A DNA stretch of 64,000 nucleotides from QHWT01 sp963755695. Lineage in GTDB: Bacteria > Acidobacteriota > Vicinamibacteria > Vicinamibacterales > 2-12-FULL-66-21. A model generated the notes under the pieces. The model searched no databases. It saw nothing but the letters and a program-made list of their open reading frames with translations, and was not told the DNA's origin. The stretch lies in the NCBI GenBank assembly GCA_963755695.1, contig CAVWLB010000010.1, positions 124,001-188,000 on the forward strand. Reading direction: 5' to 3'. Made by a program: the position numbers and the translations under genes. Shown here piece by piece: positions 8,713 to 19,063 of the stretch (position 1 is its first letter; every line of letters begins with the position of its first letter).

Positions 8713-10938
8713 ATGCGTCGCATCGCGCTGGTGCAGCTGGTCTGGTGCTGTCTGATCGCCGTGCCCATAGTCGCGCGCGCCCAGCAGACGCCCGAGCCCA
8801 CGGCTTCGACGTCGCAGGAGGCGAAACCGGCCGCACCGGCGCCGCCGACAGAGAACGGGCAGGCCACGCCCGATGCCGGCGCCGAATCGTCGCGCAGCCT
8901 GTTCGAGCCCACCTGGCACGAATTCACGTTCGGCGGACGATTGAACAGTGTGGACGGAGATCCCGCGCGCTTCCAGCGCTACGCCGACGAGAGGGACGGC
9001 GTGCTGTTCACCGACGCGCGATTCGCCCGTGAAGATCCGAATGGACTCTGGCAGTTCCGGGCGTCGGCCGACAACGTCGGCTGGCGCGATCAAAAGTATT
9101 TCGCCGACTACGAGCGCGCCGGAAAGCTCTTCGTCTCCGGCCTGTGGAATCAGATCCCGCAGTTCTACAGCGTGGACACCAAGACGCCATACAACAGGAC
9201 CGGTGACGCGCTGGTTCTTCCTGATGCCGTGCAGCAGGCGATCCAGAGCAAACAAGCGACGCTGAACGCATACGTGCCGATTGCGCCGCAGTTCGACCTC
9301 ACGGAGCGACGCGACATCGGACAGGTGAATTTCCTGGCGACCCCCACCAAGGAGATCGACGTCAAGGCGTCGTTCACGACCCAGCGGCACCGGGGAGAAT
9401 TGCCCTGGGGCGCCAGCTTCGGATTCAGCAACGATGTCGAGGTGCCCTTGCCGTACGACTCGCGAACCAACGACTTCAACCTCGGCGCCGAGTGGACCAA
9501 CGGCCGGAACATGCTGCGCGTCGGCTATACAGGTTCGTGGTTCGACAACCTCGACGACACGCTGATCTGGGACAGCCCACTGCAACTGACTGATACGACC
9601 AGCGCTCCCGGCCGCGGGCGTACGGCGCTCTGGCCTTCGAACTCGGCGCAGACGATCAGCGCGGCCGGCTACACCAAGCTGGCGAAGCGCACGCAACTGA
9701 CCGGGTTCATCTCTTTTGGTTTTTGGAGCAACGACGAGCCGCTGCTTCCGTTCACCATCAATGCGGCACTGCCAGAGCTCGCCCTGCCCAGGACTACCGC
9801 ACAGGCCGACGCGCACGTGTTTTCGACCAACCTGAACTTCGTCTCGCGGCCGCTGGACAACTGGAGCTTCGCCGCGCGGGTGCGCCGCTACGACTACAAC
9901 AACCAAACCCCGCACGCCGATATCCTCGACTACGTCGCCTACGACACCTCGCTCAGCCAGTCGACAACCGCGGGTCCGGAACTCTACGCTCACAGTCGAA
10001 CGACATTCGATGCCGACGCAACGTGGACCGGGCTCCGGCAACTGGCCTTGACCGCCGGCTATACCCACAACGGCAACGGCTACGACTTCCGCGTCTTCCA
10101 AGGGACATCGGAAAACGTGCTGCGCCTCACGGCCGACGCGGTGGGGAACCAGTGGGTCTCATTCCGGGCCCAGTATCAAGTCGCGGATCGCACCGGCTCG
10201 GACCTGAACGAAGGTCTGCTGGTTCAGATCGGCGAGCAGCCGGGCATGCGCCACTACGACCAGGCCAACCGCAACCGGAACCAATTCACCGGGCAGGTGG
10301 ATGTGACGCCCAGTGAGGTGTGGACGTTCAGCGCTTCGGCTGGCCTCGGCAAAGACAACTATGACGACAGCGAGTTTGGCCTGCAGGACCAGTCGTTTCG
10401 CAATCTTGCATTCGGGGCCGACTACCGTCAGGCGAACGGCTTCGGCGGAGGCATTGGCTATAACTACGAGCGCTATTCCGGGCTTCAGCGTTCGAGGTCG
10501 GCGAGCCCGGGGGCGGAGTTCACCGACCCCTCACGCGACTGGACCGCCGACTCGAAGGAGCGCGTGAACTACTTTTCAATCTACATAGCGCCGCCCAGAA
10601 TCGGAAGTCGAACCGAAGCGCGGCTGTCCTACGACTACGGCTACGCGAAAGGCAGCTACGATCAGGCGATCGTCCCGGGCGGGCCGCTGGTGCCGCCCAA
10701 CCAACTCCCCGACGTCTACAACAAGCTGCAGCAGCTGCATATCGACGTCCGGCACCGGTTGTCGAACCGGTTGGCCGCAACCTTCTCGTATCTCTACGAA
10801 CCGTTCCGGATTTACGACTTCGCCTTCGACCCGAGCGTTGTCAACGGTATCGTTCAACCCAGTTCGCTGGTGATGGGGTATGTGTATCGTCCGTACACCG
10901 CACACTCTGCGGTGTTCGGCGTGAAGTATTTCTGGTAG
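8713..10938 (+). CDS. MtrB/PioB-family decahaem-associated outer-membrane barrel
   Basis: A 741-residue exported protein: signal peptide to ARAQ, Pro/Ala-rich linker, then a long run of amphipathic strands (WHEFTFGGRLNSVDGD, FNLGAEWTNGRNMLRVGYTGSW, WTFSASAGLGKDNYDDSE) and a C-terminal AVFGVKYFW ending in an aromatic residue. Length and strand plan fit the MtrB/PioB family, barrels that sheath the decahaem cytochrome and let electrons cross the outer membrane. No CXXC is seen in the mature part. GGAGG 5-9 bases upstream supports the ATG. With the preceding gene it forms the minimal porin-cytochrome pair; no MtrC-like surface cytochrome is encoded nearby. Confidence 0.9.
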   Translation: MRRIALVQLVWCCLIAVPIVARAQQTPEPTASTSQEAKPAAPAPPTENGQATPDAGAESSRSLFEPTWHEFTFGGRLNSVDGDPARFQRYADERDGVLFTDARFAREDPNGLWQFRASADNVGWRDQKYFADYERAGKLFVSGLWNQIPQFYSVDTKTPYNRTGDALVLPDAVQQAIQSKQATLNAYVPIAPQFDLTERRDIGQVNFLATPTKEIDVKASFTTQRHRGELPWGASFGFSNDVEVPLPYDSRTNDFNLGAEWTNGRNMLRVGYTGSWFDNLDDTLIWDSPLQLTDTTSAPGRGRTALWPSNSAQTISAAGYTKLAKRTQLTGFISFGFWSNDEPLLPFTINAALPELALPRTTAQADAHVFSTNLNFVSRPLDNWSFAARVRRYDYNNQTPHADILDYVAYDTSLSQSTTAGPELYAHSRTTFDADATWTGLRQLALTAGYTHNGNGYDFRVFQGTSENVLRLTADAVGNQWVSFRAQYQVADRTGSDLNEGLLVQIGEQPGMRHYDQANRNRNQFTGQVDVTPSEVWTFSASAGLGKDNYDDSEFGLQDQSFRNLAFGADYRQANGFGGGIGYNYERYSGLQRSRSASPGAEFTDPSRDWTADSKERVNYFSIYIAPPRIGSRTEARLSYDYGYAKGSYDQAIVPGGPLVPPNQLPDVYNKLQQLHIDVRHRLSNRLAATFSYLYEPFRIYDFAFDPSVVNGIVQPSSLVMGYVYRPYTAHSAVFGVKYFW

Positions 10939-11088
10939 ACCGAAGCAGCATCCACCTTCGATTCCGTCAGTTCCGGATTCGGGTGTATCGTGAGGCCGCC
11001 AGGCACATCCCGTGCTTTATTGGCTGGCCCAATCGTGCCTGTTCGCGCCGAGTGGACGTTGGCGGGCCATTCATTTCTTGGAGGTTCC

Positions 11089-11451
11089 ATGCAGACGAGG
11101 TCGACCGCGAGAAGGATGCTTCCGATAGTGCTGACGCTGGTGATGGGAGCCGCGGCACCAATCGCAGCGGCCACACAAGATGATGCGCAGGTCAAGAAAG
11201 GAGAGGAAGTCTACACCGCGCAGAAATGTTCGGTGTGTCATGCCGTCGCCGGAAAGGGCAACAAGCAGAATCCGCTGGACGGGGTCGGCGGGAAGTTGTC
11301 GGCTGACGACATCAAACAGTGGATCACGCACCCGAGCGAGGCCGCCGCTAAGGCCAAATCCACCAAGAAGCCGCCGATGCCCAACAAGTACGACAAGCTG
11401 CCAGCTGCAGACGTCGACGCGCTCGTCGCCTACCTGCAGAGCCTGAAATAA
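11089..11451 (+). CDS. Small monohaem cytochrome c
   Basis: A 120-residue class I cytochrome c: signal peptide (LTLVMGAAAPIAAATQ), one haem site CSVCH, then MPNKYDKLPAADVDALVAYLQSLK, with the Met ligand in the usual place before a terminal helix. It would carry single electrons in the periplasm. TTGGAGG lies just upstream of the ATG at 11089, which makes this the start; the frame is open further upstream. It sits 150 bp after the barrel and 5 bp before the NapC/NirT-type gene, so it belongs to the electron-transfer cluster. Confidence 0.85.
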   Translation: MQTRSTARRMLPIVLTLVMGAAAPIAAATQDDAQVKKGEEVYTAQKCSVCHAVAGKGNKQNPLDGVGGKLSADDIKQWITHPSEAAAKAKSTKKPPMPNKYDKLPAADVDALVAYLQSLK

Positions 11452-11456
11452 ACGAG

Positions 11457-12844
11457 TTGCCAGTGACGAGCCGCGAGGCGCTAGTCCGCCATCCGCTCGC
11501 GATCGCCGGCGCGGTGATCGCCACGGTTTCGGCCGTGGCGTTCGTCGCCCTGGTGATCGCATCGCTTGCGGGACTCTTCGAGAACCCGTACGCGGGGATG
11601 GTCGTTTTCGTACTGATCCCTGCCGCGTTCGTGCTGGGACTGCTGCTCATCCCGGCAGGAATGCGGCTGCAGCAGCAAAAGCTCAAGCGCGATCCGAGTG
11701 CTGGCGACTGGCCCGTCCTGGACTTCAGTCGCCCCGAGACTCGCCGCCGGGCGCTCCTCTTTACGGCCCTCAGCGCCGTCAACCTGGTGATCTTGTTGGT
11801 GGCCGGCTACGGCAGCCTGCACTGGATGGAGTCGCCAACCTTCTGCGGGCAGGTGTGCCACACTCCGATGCAGCCCCAATTTACCGCGTGGCACGCCGCA
11901 TCGCACGCCGGGGTCCCATGCGCGACGTGCCACATCGGAGAAGGGGCGAGAGGGTTCGTGACACGCCAAGCTTGCCGGCGTGCGTCAACTCGCTCACGTC
12001 ATCACCAGCAGTTATCCCACGCCGGTTCCCCCGGGTATCGAGCTGGCTCCTGGCACGGTGTCGAATGCATGTTCCGGCTGCCACAAACCGCAGCGCGCTA
12101 CCGCCGATCGGATCCGCGTGATTCGGGAATATGCCGACGACGAAGCCAATTCCGAGACGTTGACCGTACTCCAGATGCACATGGGCGACGCGGCATCATC
12201 GCTGCGTTCGATCCACTGGCACGCCGATCCCTCCGTTCGCATCGAATACGTGTCCACGGACCGGGAGCGCCAGACGATCCCTTACGTCAAAGTCACCGAC
12301 GCCAAAGGCCAGGTGAAGGAGTACGTCGCCCCGGATGCCACCGAGCAGGTCATTGCGGGAGGCCATCGCCGGCTGATGGAGTGCAGCGATTGTCACAACG
12401 CCGCCGGCCATCCGATTTCGCCGACCGCCGAGAGAGCCGTCGATCGCGCTATCGCCGCCGGCGAGATAAGCCGTCAGCTCCCGTTCGTTCGGCGCGAAGG
12501 GGTCCGGCTTCTCAAGGCATCGTACCCGAGCGAAGACGAAGGCGTGCAAGGCATCGACCGGGAGTTACGGAATTTCTACCGCTCGCAAAAAGCTTCGGTC
12601 GATGAGCAGGCGCTGTCCCGGGCCGTCGCGAGTCTTCAGGACGTCTATCGTCGCAACGTGTTTCCCCCGATGAAGGTGACGTGGGGCGTCTATCCTGACA
12701 ACAAAGGTCACATGACCTCGAGCGGCTGCTTCCGGTGCCACGACGACACGCATGCCGCCAAGGATGGAACGAAAATCAGCGCAGACTGCGAGTACCTGCC
12801 ACAAACAGATCGAGAGGCCGGCAGGCGCAGCGGCTGGTGGGTAA
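11457..12844 (+). CDS. NapC/NirT-type multihaem membrane cytochrome, ImcH-like layout (two frame breaks)
   Basis: Probable quinol-oxidising membrane cytochrome feeding the conduit. Three hydrophobic helices (about residues 12-40, 46-68 and 100-120) precede the haem region, a plan shared with Geobacter ImcH more than with short CymA. The first haem site is CGQVCH (three residues between the Cys), followed by CATCH; after a frame break at about 11959-11963 come CSGCH, CSDCH and CFRCH. A second break at about 12790-12798 hides a sixth site whose CH is followed by KQIERPAG and a stop at 12842-12844. Both breaks are repaired by removing one base. Start TTG 11457 or GTG 11463. The ImcH comparison is from memory of topology, not from an alignment. 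Confidence 0.75.
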
Positions 12845-12918
12845 GCGGTAAGGGGTCAGCAGTAAGCGGTTCGCAGGAAGCGGTCAGCAGTGACCTGCAA
12901 ACGGCCAACCGCTAACCC
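12840..12918. repeat. Heptamer-type repeat with inverted arms between convergent genes
   Basis: Words such as AAGCGGT and CAGCAGT recur with 7-base spacing on the left, and CCGCTAACCC on the right complements GGGTAAGCGG in relaxed form. It lies exactly between the convergent cytochrome and phosphatase genes and could end transcription from both sides. Confidence 0.65.
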
Positions 12919-12920
12919 TC

Positions 12921-14066
12921 TCACCCTCCCGCGTAGCGCACCGACAGAACCGTGATGTCGTCGGACTGCTTCGCCCCTGCAGCGTGACGGCGCACGGCGT
13001 CGAGGACGCCCAGCGTGGTCTCGTGGGCGGTCTGTCCGGACGCCGTCTGAAGCTGCGCCAGCAGGCGCTCCTCTCCGAACAGTTCCTGATCCGGATCGAA
13101 AGCCTCGCTGACACCGTCTGTGAACAGGACCAGGGTCTCGCCGGGTTGGAGCTCGATCGTTTCACTGCTGTAGTCGCCGTCCGGCATCAAGCCGAGCACG
13201 CGTCCAGACGACGTGAACGCCAGTCCAGGCGCCTGACCGGGAATAATTCGAGCCGCCCCGTGATGTCCGGCGCTGGCGCACGTGACCGAGCGCGCCCCCA
13301 GGTCGAACATCATGCATTGGAGCGTCACGAACATTCCGCGCGGGTTCTGCGCAAAGAGCTCGTCGTTCAACTGGTGAAGTATCTCCTCCGGCGCCTTCCC
13401 CTCGCGCGCCATGCTGCGCAACAGCGTCATGGCCACCGCCATGAAGAGCGCGGCAGGGATGCCCTTACCCGACACGTCACCGACGGCGATGAGCACGCGA
13501 TCGGAACCGAGCCGCAGCACTTCGAACAGATCGCCGCCGACCTGGCGTGCCGGTTCCAGCACCGCATGCACCTCCAGTCCGGTACCCTGGACCTGCGCGG
13601 AGACACTTGCTGGCAGGAGCCCCATCTGAATCTCGCGCGCAATGCGAAGGTCGCGCTCCGCCGCCTCCCTCACCGCATCCGCATACGATTTCGCCTTCAA
13701 CAGTGAACGGACGCGGGCCTTGACCTCGAGCACCTCGAACGGCTTGGTGAGGTAATCGTTGCCGCCAACCTCGAATCCGCGGGCCTTGTGCTTTACGTCC
13801 TCGAGCGAACTGAGAAACATGATCGGCAGCTCGCGGGTCGCTTCTGCGGCGCGCAGTCTGCGGCAGATCTCGTAGCCGTCGATGTCAGGCATGACGATGT
13901 CGAGCAGAATCAGGTCGGGCGGGTTTCGCAGCACTGCGTCCATCGCCTGCTGTCCGCCGAGGGCGATCGACAGCTTGTATTCGCCGCTGAGGGCCTGGAC
14001 CAGGACGTCGACGTTCGCCTTCACGTCGTCGACAATGAGGATCCGGCAGTCGGATAGTTCTTTCAA
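12921..14066 (-). CDS. Response regulator with PP2C (RsbU-type) phosphatase output
   Basis: Cytosolic signalling protein of about 381 residues. The N-terminal receiver domain has the phosphorylated Asp in LILLDIVMPDIDGYE and the Lys in YLTKPF. After a helical linker (RDLRIAREIQMGLLP) comes a PP2C_SIGMA domain with GGDLFEV, AVGDVSGKGIPAALFMA and LFTDGVSEA metal-site motifs. Such proteins dephosphorylate anti-sigma-factor antagonists, but no Rsb-type partner is encoded nearby. The start is TTG 14066, preceded by AGGAGGAG at ideal spacing; an upstream in-frame ATG would overlap the kinase gene. It lies 22 bp after the hybrid kinase and is probably its phosphorylation target. Confidence 0.88.
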   Translation of the reverse strand: MKELSDCRILIVDDVKANVDVLVQALSGEYKLSIALGGQQAMDAVLRNPPDLILLDIVMPDIDGYEICRRLRAAEATRELPIMFLSSLEDVKHKARGFEVGGNDYLTKPFEVLEVKARVRSLLKAKSYADAVREAAERDLRIAREIQMGLLPASVSAQVQGTGLEVHAVLEPARQVGGDLFEVLRLGSDRVLIAVGDVSGKGIPAALFMAVAMTLLRSMAREGKAPEEILHQLNDELFAQNPRGMFVTLQCMMFDLGARSVTCASAGHHGAARIIPGQAPGLAFTSSGRVLGLMPDGDYSSETIELQPGETLVLFTDGVSEAFDPDQELFGEERLLAQLQTASGQTAHETTLGVLDAVRRHAAGAKQSDDITVLSVRYAGG

Positions 14067-14088
14067 CGAGCCTCCTCCTGGTTCGCGG

Positions 14089-17000
14089 TCACGCGTCCCC
14101 GTTCCGCACACGCGCAAGGAGACCGGAAGCAATCGTCCGCGCCTCGTCGTACTCGTATCCCTCTACCGAGTGCCGAAGTCGGCCGAGATCCTCCGACGCC
14201 CACGGCGGAAGACCTGCCGTGCTGAGATCGGCCATCGCGCCGCTGGCGGACGACAGATCGTAGTCGTCAAGGGCAACGGTCAGGCGCTCGAGCGCAGCGC
14301 CGGCCACCGCCCGATCAAATGGTCGGCCCGAACTTTCCGCACTGTGATCCGGCCGAGAGCGCAAAGTGGAGATCGATTTGGAAACCACGACCGCGCGATG
14401 TTCGACTACCGCCAGCAGCACGGCGAGATCCCTGCGGCCTTCGCGGCCCGCTTGCTCGAGCGCCTTGGCGGCGGCGCGCAGCGCGTCGGCGCCGAGGTTC
14501 CCGGCCGATCCGGCAATCGCGTGGGCATGACTTGCGGCAGCAGCGCTGTCACCGGCGACAACCGCAGCGCGCAATGCCTCGAGCAGCTGTCCCTGGCCGT
14601 CTTCAAATCGCAGCAACATCCGGTCGAGCGTCGCGCGATCGATTCCTAGACGCTCCAGCGTACCGGCGACATCGATGCCGTCGAGTGCGGGTCCGACCGC
14701 CGTTGCACCGGAACTCGCGAGCGAGGGTGATGACCGAGGCGGTTCGGAAGAATCGATTGGCACATCGCTCGTGGCAGCGGGAGAGGCAGCCTTCCCCGGC
14801 AGCCACCGTCGAAGGGTCGCGAGGAGCGCCTTCCGGTCGATGGGCTTGGTCACGTGGTCGTTCATGCCGGCCGCGAGACACGCGTCGAGGTCGGCCTTCA
14901 TCGCGTTTGCCGTCATCGCAATGATGGGTACGGCCGTGAAGCGCCTGTCGGCGCGCAGCACCCGTGTGGCCCCGAGCCCGTCGAGCTCCGGCATCTGCAT
15001 GTCCATCAAGATGGCGGCGTATCTGGTGGGATTGGCCTGAGCCATCGCCACCGCCTCGCGGCCATTGCGCGCGACGTCGAGCTGGATTCCCAGTCGAGAG
15101 AGCAGCTCGGTCGCCACAATCTGGTTGGCTTCGTTGTCCTCGGCCAGAAGCGCCTGGACGCCGTCGAATTCGCGCTCGAGCGGCACATCGAGTCCACGTC
15201 GAGCAGAGTGGACCTTGACGCCCTGCGACTCGACGACCGCATCGAAAAGCGAGGAGCTCGTGATCGGTTTGCGCAGGAACACGTTGACCCCGAGCGCGGC
15301 ACAACGGGCTTCCTCTTCCTTTCCCGCATAGGCGCTGATCATGATGATCGGCAGCGCGCGGGTCTCGTCGCGGCTGCGGATGCGCTCGGCGGCATCGAGG
15401 CCGTTCATGCCCGGTAGCATCCAGTCCAAAACGACGAGACCGAATGGGTCAGGACTGCCGGCGCGGTTGTGGTGCTCGAGCAGCGCAATCGCTTCCTCCG
15501 CGCTGGCTGCGGAGACCGGTGGCATCGACCAGCTTCGGAAAAGGATTTCGAGCAGTTCCCGCGTGGTCACCGAGTCATCCACGATCAGCACAGGATGTTC
15601 GGCGAGCGTGGAAGGCACGCCACGGACGACCGCCTCCTGTTGCGCCTCGGTCCCGAAGCGGGCGGTGAAGAAAAAGGCGGTGCCGACGCCGGGAGCGCTC
15701 TCGAACGTCAAATCGCCCTCCATCAGTTGCGCCAATCGCCGGCTGATGGCGAGTCCCAACCCGGTGCCGCCGTATTGCCGTGACGTCGAACTGTCGGCTT
15801 GTGTGAACGCCTGGAACAGCTTGCCTTGCTGCTCCTTCGGGATGCCAATGCCGGTATCCCTCACCGTGACTTGGAGATTGACATGATCGGGCGACCCGTC
15901 GGAGGCGTCCATCGGCTCGACTCTGAGCACGACTTCGCCTTCGTGGGTGAATTTGAATGCGTTCCCGACGAGGTTGGTGAGCACCTGGCGGAAACGAAGG
16001 GCATCGCCAACCAGCCGGTCGGGAACCGCGGGCACCGCGTACGAGACGAGTTCGACGTGCTTCTGGATCACCGTGGCCCGGAACGTCTCGGTGACCTCCT
16101 CCAGCACCTCACGGAGACTGAACGGCGCCTCTTCGAGCTGCAGCTTGTCCGCTTCGATCTTCGAGAAGTCCAGAATGTCGTTGAGAATCCCCAGGAGGTT
16201 GCGCGCCGAGGAGTGAGCCACGCTGACGTATTGATGCGACTTGGGCGGAAGATCCGTTTCGAGAGCCAGCCCGCTCATGTTGATGATCGCGTTCATCGGA
16301 GTACGAATCTCGTGACTCATCATCGCGAGAAACGATCCCTTGGCCCGATTCGCCCCGACCGCCTGCTCCCGGGCCGCGACCAGGTCTCGATTCGACGCCT
16401 GCTGCGCCGCGACCGCATCGTCTATCGCACGGCCGAGGTCACGTAGTTCCCCACGCTCGCCAGTAAAACCGGTGCGCGCGGTGAGATCGCCGGTCGACAC
16501 TTTCCGTGCAGTTGCGAGGATCGGGCGAACCTCGCGCAGGAACAGCGCCTCGGCGACGATCCAGGCCATCAAGAAACAGAGGAGGGTCCCCGCCGCCAGG
16601 AGGATGATGTTGCGCCAGAGCGCCTGGTTCATCGCTGTCCGGTAGGGCGCCATGGGTATTCCCAGCGTGACGCGACTGCCGGTCGGCTGCCCGCGAAAGA
16701 TCAGCGGCTCCGCAACGTACAAGCGCTCGACGCCGTCGAGACCCGCCACATCTCTTGCGCTCGTGACGTCGCCGCTCAGTTCGCTGGCATAGGCACCGGC
16801 AAACTTTCCCACGTATTTCTGGGTATCCACCGATCGGGTACTGAACGATGCCCTTGTCGTCCAGGACCGTCATGATGGTGCTCGCGGGCAGATCGGAGCG
16901 TTCGATGAACCCGACGACCCAATTGAGATCGAGGCTCGCCCAGACCACGGACGTCACGCTGCCGACATCGTTGATGACCGGTTGGGCGAGGTTGAGACCG

Positions 17001-17524
17001 GGTTCGCCGGTTGCCGGTTCGGGAAGAAAGGCACCGGTCGCGAAGTCGAGCGTGTGGCGCGCCCGATCGAACGCGAGCAAGCCACGTGCGGTTGCCTTGT
17101 GATCGAGCGGAACTGCGCTGGCCCGCACATCGCCAGTCGTGCCATCGGAAATCAAGAGGTTGTTGTACAAGCGATCGTCGCGCATCGCTTCGACCAGCTT
17201 GCGGGTCGCGGCAGGCGAGAAAAAGATGACGTCCGGATCCGCCGCCAGGATGCCAAGCCGGTGCGCCCCGCGGGCGACGCGCTCCTCCAGTTCCCGCTGC
17301 ATCAAGCGCACGGCCTGCTTTGATGCCTGGCCGATCGCGGTGATCGCGCGCTCGCGGGCCAACCACTCGTCGTATCCGAGGATTACCAGTGCGGGCACCA
17401 GCGCCATGAGGACAAGCGCGGACAGGCGTGCCCTCACCGTCGGCAGGAGAGAGGCGACCTGGTCGACGAGGCGCGTAGCCCAGCGCCTTATTGCAGTTGC
17501 TCCATCCCGGTCGCTCATGCTCAT
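14089..17524 (-). CDS. Hybrid sensor histidine kinase: Cache-like sensor, HAMP, HisKA, HATPase, REC, REC, HPt (one frame break)
   Basis: About 1,140 residues once a break at the GGG run 16836-16838 is repaired by one base. Order: TM helix (LSALVLMALVPALVILG), periplasmic double-Cache-like sensor, second TM (NIILLAAGTLLCFLMAWIV), HAMP, HisKA with FLAMMSHEIRTPMNA, HATPase with NLVGNAFKFTHEG, DTGIGIP and GGTGLGLAISRRL, receiver 1 (VVLDWMLPGMNG), receiver 2 (ILMDMQMPELDG), and a C-terminal HPt with HAHAIAGSAGNLG. This is the tripartite BarA/TorS-like layout for multi-step phosphorelay. It is cotranscribed with the REC-PP2C protein. The ligand is unknown; nearness to the electron-transfer cluster hints at redox or nutrient sensing but proves nothing. 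Confidence 0.88.
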
Positions 17525-17739
17525 CGTCTGTGGTCCGAAGAGTTATTGCCTGGATTCTGACCGCCCGCGAAATTACGGTCAACCCACCTAGGGTCCATGT
17601 CAGCAGGGATCCTTGAACGCACTGTGACTCCGGATTGGTAGCACACCGAGAGCAGCTACCGAGCCTCGCAGTTCTGACAGGTGGAAGCGTCCGGCGCGGG
17701 CAACTTCTCGGTGGGGCGGTGCGGTTCCGACATCCGCGG

Positions 17740-18941
17740 TTAGAACAGGATCTTGATCAACCGGAAGACAAGATCTTCGAGAGAGGTACCGTCAGGCCCA
17801 CCGGCACCAGCGGCGCCGCGGTCGTCAGCGCGAGACGGGTGATGTCTTGCACACCGAAGGGCACGAAACGCATCTCGCGCACGACAGCAAAGCTGTTTGC
17901 CAGATCCGCGAGCGACTGAATGTCGGCGCTGCCCAGCAGTTCTTCGCCGTCGGCGCGCTTGCCGAGGATCCATTTTTCTTCAAAGCCGTCGACGTAGCGG
18001 CCGGCGAGCAGACCGTACGCGCCAAGTCCTTGCCGTTTGGCCTGCATGAGCTTTGGCGTAAACATCATTAGCGGACCCAGGACGAACAGCACCGCGAAGC
18101 CGATCAGCGTGACGGCCTCCAATCTGAAGGACAGCAGCTTCGCGCCTTCGTAGAGCACGCGATTGGCCATCATTCCCGCCAGGAGCGAACCCTGAGCAAA
18201 GAGGACTGGGCTGAATGCGTAGACGCTCGTCCCGAGAAAAGCCAGTCCACCCGCTCGGTCCGGGTGCGTAGGGATCAGATGCAGGTTCAGTCGAGACACA
18301 CGCCAGAGAAACCCGAACCAGATCAGGAAGCGCATATACCAGCGGATGAGGATGAATTGAAAAATCGGAATGCTGACGAACGCGAGCCAGTAGCCGGCAA
18401 TCGTCAACTGCCAGCGGCCACCGGCGACCATCGCGTACCAGGTTTCCGTGCTCAACGCCGTCTGACTGCGCCAGACCGCGTGCCCAACGGTCCAGACGAG
18501 GACCAACAGCGCGATTTCCAGCGGAACGGAGTTGCGCAGGCGCAGTCCCCACTGAATGGCTGCCTGAAATTTCGGCATGTCTTCGACGGATACGATCCGG
18601 CGATCGACGAACCTTTGCACCAAATGGCGGTGGCGTACGTGGACGAGCAGTTCCGCCAGAATCAGGGCCGGGAGCGCAACCAGGAAGCGGGCGTGGGTCT
18701 CAAAATCGAGAAGGAATGGCACCCTGATGCTGTGACCCACCGCGTGCCCGCCGAGCGCCGACAAGACCAAAAGCGGGACCCAGGTAATCAGCACGAACGT
18801 CAGGACGCGGCGGTGGAGGAGTTCCATCGCATCCCCGGTGAGGTGCGCCCGGCGAAAGAGCTGATAAAGCGGCCCGCCCAGGACCAGCGAAAAGTCCAAC
18901 GGCTCGCCGGCTGCCGTCGGTTCGTCGAGAACCTTCGTCAT
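17740..18941 (-). CDS. Polytopic membrane protein of unknown function (probable frame break near the C-terminus)
   Basis: About 400 residues with six or so hydrophobic helices (RVLTFVLITWVPLLVLSAL, FLVALPALILAELLVHVRH, EIALLVLVWTVGHAV, AVTLIGFAVLFVLGPLMMF) and a soluble tail. I do not recognise a characterised family; similar proteins seem common in acidobacteria. The first frame stops at 17757 after KILSSG, but the neighbouring frame continues with the plausible amphipathic end LEDLVFRLIKILF, stopping at 17740, so a base is probably missing near 17778-17785. This is the only break in a complete gene that clearly needs an added base. No neighbour shares the strand closely. Confidence 0.6.
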
Positions 18942-19063
18942 GAATGATCCTCACCGAGGTCGTATGTGGCAGACGACTCTAGCACGCGCATCTTCCGCGT
19001 CACCCGTCAGATCTGACAGTGGTCCCAGTCGGCGCGCTGGTGTAGCGTTCGCGCGTCGGTGCC

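Noticed and set aside
8689..10101. A 470-codon minus-strand frame over the MtrB-type gene
   Set aside because: Shadow of the barrel gene in a complementary frame; composition is Arg/Gly/Val-rich with no recognisable domain and no ribosome site.
17525..17739. Gene in the gap between the kinase and the membrane protein
   Set aside because: Only short frames without ribosome sites or family features; best read as the upstream region of the hybrid kinase.
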